A DNA stretch of 7,611 nt from an uncultured Lachnospiraceae bacterium (GTDB taxonomy: Bacteria > Bacillota > Clostridia > Lachnospirales > Lachnospiraceae), in the NCBI GenBank assembly GCA_945492935.1, contig CALYVE010000072.1, positions 1 to 7,611 on the forward strand, read 5' to 3'. Below are positions 6,529 through 7,611 of the stretch, piece by piece. The notes under the pieces are model-generated. The model saw nothing but the letters and a program-made list of their open reading frames with translations, made no database searches and was not told the DNA's origin. The number at the start of each line of letters is the position of its first letter. The first letter of the stretch is position 1. The position numbers and the translations under genes were made by a program.

Positions 6529-7611
6529 ATGAAAGGTACGCAACACAAAACAAAAATAAAATACACAGATTATGAAGGAGACATCAAAGAGATTGTCACA
6601 AGAGATGAAAGTATTTATACGATGATGAACCGATTTGCCAAATTTGCAAATCTATACTCTTGCTTTATTGATGTTAACGGAATCATGATTGGTGAGCCGA
6701 TTGGACCGGCAACAAATCTTGGAGATTTTTATGATTTGTTTGAAACACCGATATATAAGGAATACTATATTCGGCTTAAGGCAATTATGTTAGAGCGATG
6801 CAGACCGTATCTTTTTACAAGAGAGGCGGGAACACCGGGACGATTTGCGGCGGCACCGATAAGCATACAGGACAAGCTGCTTGGTTTTTGGGTTTTGGCT
6901 TCGTACACAGAAGAAGAAACCAAACGGTTGAGTGCGATTTACGAGGAACAGTGGGATGTTGCAAGTACAATATCGGAGCTTGTTTACAACCATGAGCTGC
7001 TATATGCAGAGCGAGAGAATCTGCGTATTGCGAATAAGCGGATTGAGGATGCACTTTCGCGTGAACGTGTATTAAAGATTGCTCTGAATGGAATGCTACG
7101 TAAAAACCGGGAGCCTGAGAAGAGTGAAATTGATGATTTTATGAGGCAAACAGGTGAGTACCTTAAATTGTCTGCCATTTACTTCTTTGTGCCAAAGGGA
7201 TTTGATTCGAAGGAATTGACGCTTTATGCAACATGGAAAAAGGAACCGGAGCAAAAGGCGGTCAACGATGAATCGCAGCTGCTCTATGAACTGGATCAGT
7301 CGGAGGCTGCAATTTTACACCCGATTCTTCTAAGTGATGAGATGTTTGGAAAGCTGTTTTTTGTATCGGAGGAAAATCGCGTCTGGGAGCAACAGGAGCT
7401 GATGTTCTCAAGAACAATCGCCCATATCATTCAAGGCATTGTTGAGGTTATCATCGGTGAAAGTAAGCTTCGTCGTACAAATAATCAACTGATTGAGACA
7501 TACAATAACTTCAATGTGGGAATATTTATTAGAGATGCACTTTCGGGTAAGGTGCTGTTTTCCAATGCGAAGATGAACGAAATGATCGGACGTGATTTCA
7601 CGGGTGGAGAC
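6529..7611 (+). CDS. Multidomain signalling protein (sensor, GAF-like, PAS start), 3'-truncated
   Basis: The frame is open from the ATG at 6529 to the window end, 361 residues with no stop. The RBS GAGGA (6518-6522) lies six bases upstream. No signal peptide or membrane helix is seen, so it senses something in the cytoplasm. Layout: an N-terminal globular region (about 25-130) with FIDVNGIMIGEPIG and AAAPISIQDKLLGFWVLAS, which looks like a small-ligand sensor fold (PocR- or GAF-like) but is not securely assigned; a coiled-coil linker (about 145-182, ELVYNHELLYAERENLRIAN); a GAF-like domain (about 180-308, ending HPILLSDEMFGKLFFVSEE and a closing helix); then a PAS beginning at about 325 (NVGIFIRDALSGKVLFSNAK). 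Proteins of this build usually end in a GGDEF, EAL, HD-GYP or histidine kinase output, which would lie beyond the window; which one is unknown. With no clear promoter after the hairpin, it is probably read through from the coiled-coil gene. Confidence 0.85.
   Translation, partial: MKGTQHKTKIKYTDYEGDIKEIVTRDESIYTMMNRFAKFANLYSCFIDVNGIMIGEPIGPATNLGDFYDLFETPIYKEYYIRLKAIMLERCRPYLFTREAGTPGRFAAAPISIQDKLLGFWVLASYTEEETKRLSAIYEEQWDVASTISELVYNHELLYAERENLRIANKRIEDALSRERVLKIALNGMLRKNREPEKSEIDDFMRQTGEYLKLSAIYFFVPKGFDSKELTLYATWKKEPEQKAVNDESQLLYELDQSEAAILHPILLSDEMFGKLFFVSEENRVWEQQELMFSRTIAHIIQGIVEVIIGESKLRRTNNQLIETYNNFNVGIFIRDALSGKVLFSNAKMNEMIGRDFTGGD

Noticed and set aside
6798..6995. Plus-strand ORF of 65 codons and its antisense partners
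   Set aside because: They overlap, in other frames, the long signalling gene that is open from 6529 to the window end and has recognisable GAF-like and PAS segments.

Overview
The window reads as chromosomal DNA from a low-to-moderate-GC Gram-positive bacterium of the class Clostridia, most likely a gut-type Lachnospiraceae. This rests on the AGGAGG-type ribosome binding sites, a methionyl-tRNA synthetase with zinc knuckles and a C-terminal Trbp111-like domain, a Gram-positive-style lipoprotein signal, a DivIVA-like protein start and rho-independent terminators. The genus cannot be fixed from sequence alone.

Layout. (1) Bases 1-1935: methionyl-tRNA synthetase (metG), lacking only its first few codons, closed by a clear terminator. 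(2) 2082-3101: an NAD(P)-binding short-chain dehydrogenase/epimerase-like protein with its own strong RBS. (3) 3153-4301: a multi-pass membrane acyltransferase of the acyltransferase-3 family. It is visibly more AT-rich than its neighbours and is served by a near-consensus promoter inside the end of the preceding gene. (4) 4302-4674: no convincing gene, but a hairpin suited to terminating convergent transcripts, a 10-bp perfect inverted repeat with further nested repeats, and possible decayed coding sequence. (5) 4675-5382, minus strand: a secreted lipoprotein of unrecognised family. (6) 5383-5630: a divergent regulatory region with one good promoter for each direction. (7) 5631-6452: a cytoplasmic coiled-coil protein with a DivIVA-like N-terminus and eleven consecutive 11-residue repeats, nine of which carry a cysteine at the same position. 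(8) 6529-7611: the first 361 residues of a multidomain signalling protein (unassigned sensor region, coiled coil, GAF-like domain, beginning of a PAS domain), running off the window.

How the genes relate. metG is an independent housekeeping unit. The dehydrogenase and acyltransferase are adjacent and co-directional, but the internal promoter means they need not act together. The lipoprotein and the coiled-coil protein are divergently transcribed from a shared 248-base region. The signalling gene follows the coiled-coil gene after a hairpin with an interrupted T-run and has no obvious promoter of its own, so it is probably expressed by read-through. The most unusual item is the cysteine ladder in the coiled-coil protein. 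I see no CRISPR array, tRNA, rRNA or intact mobile element.
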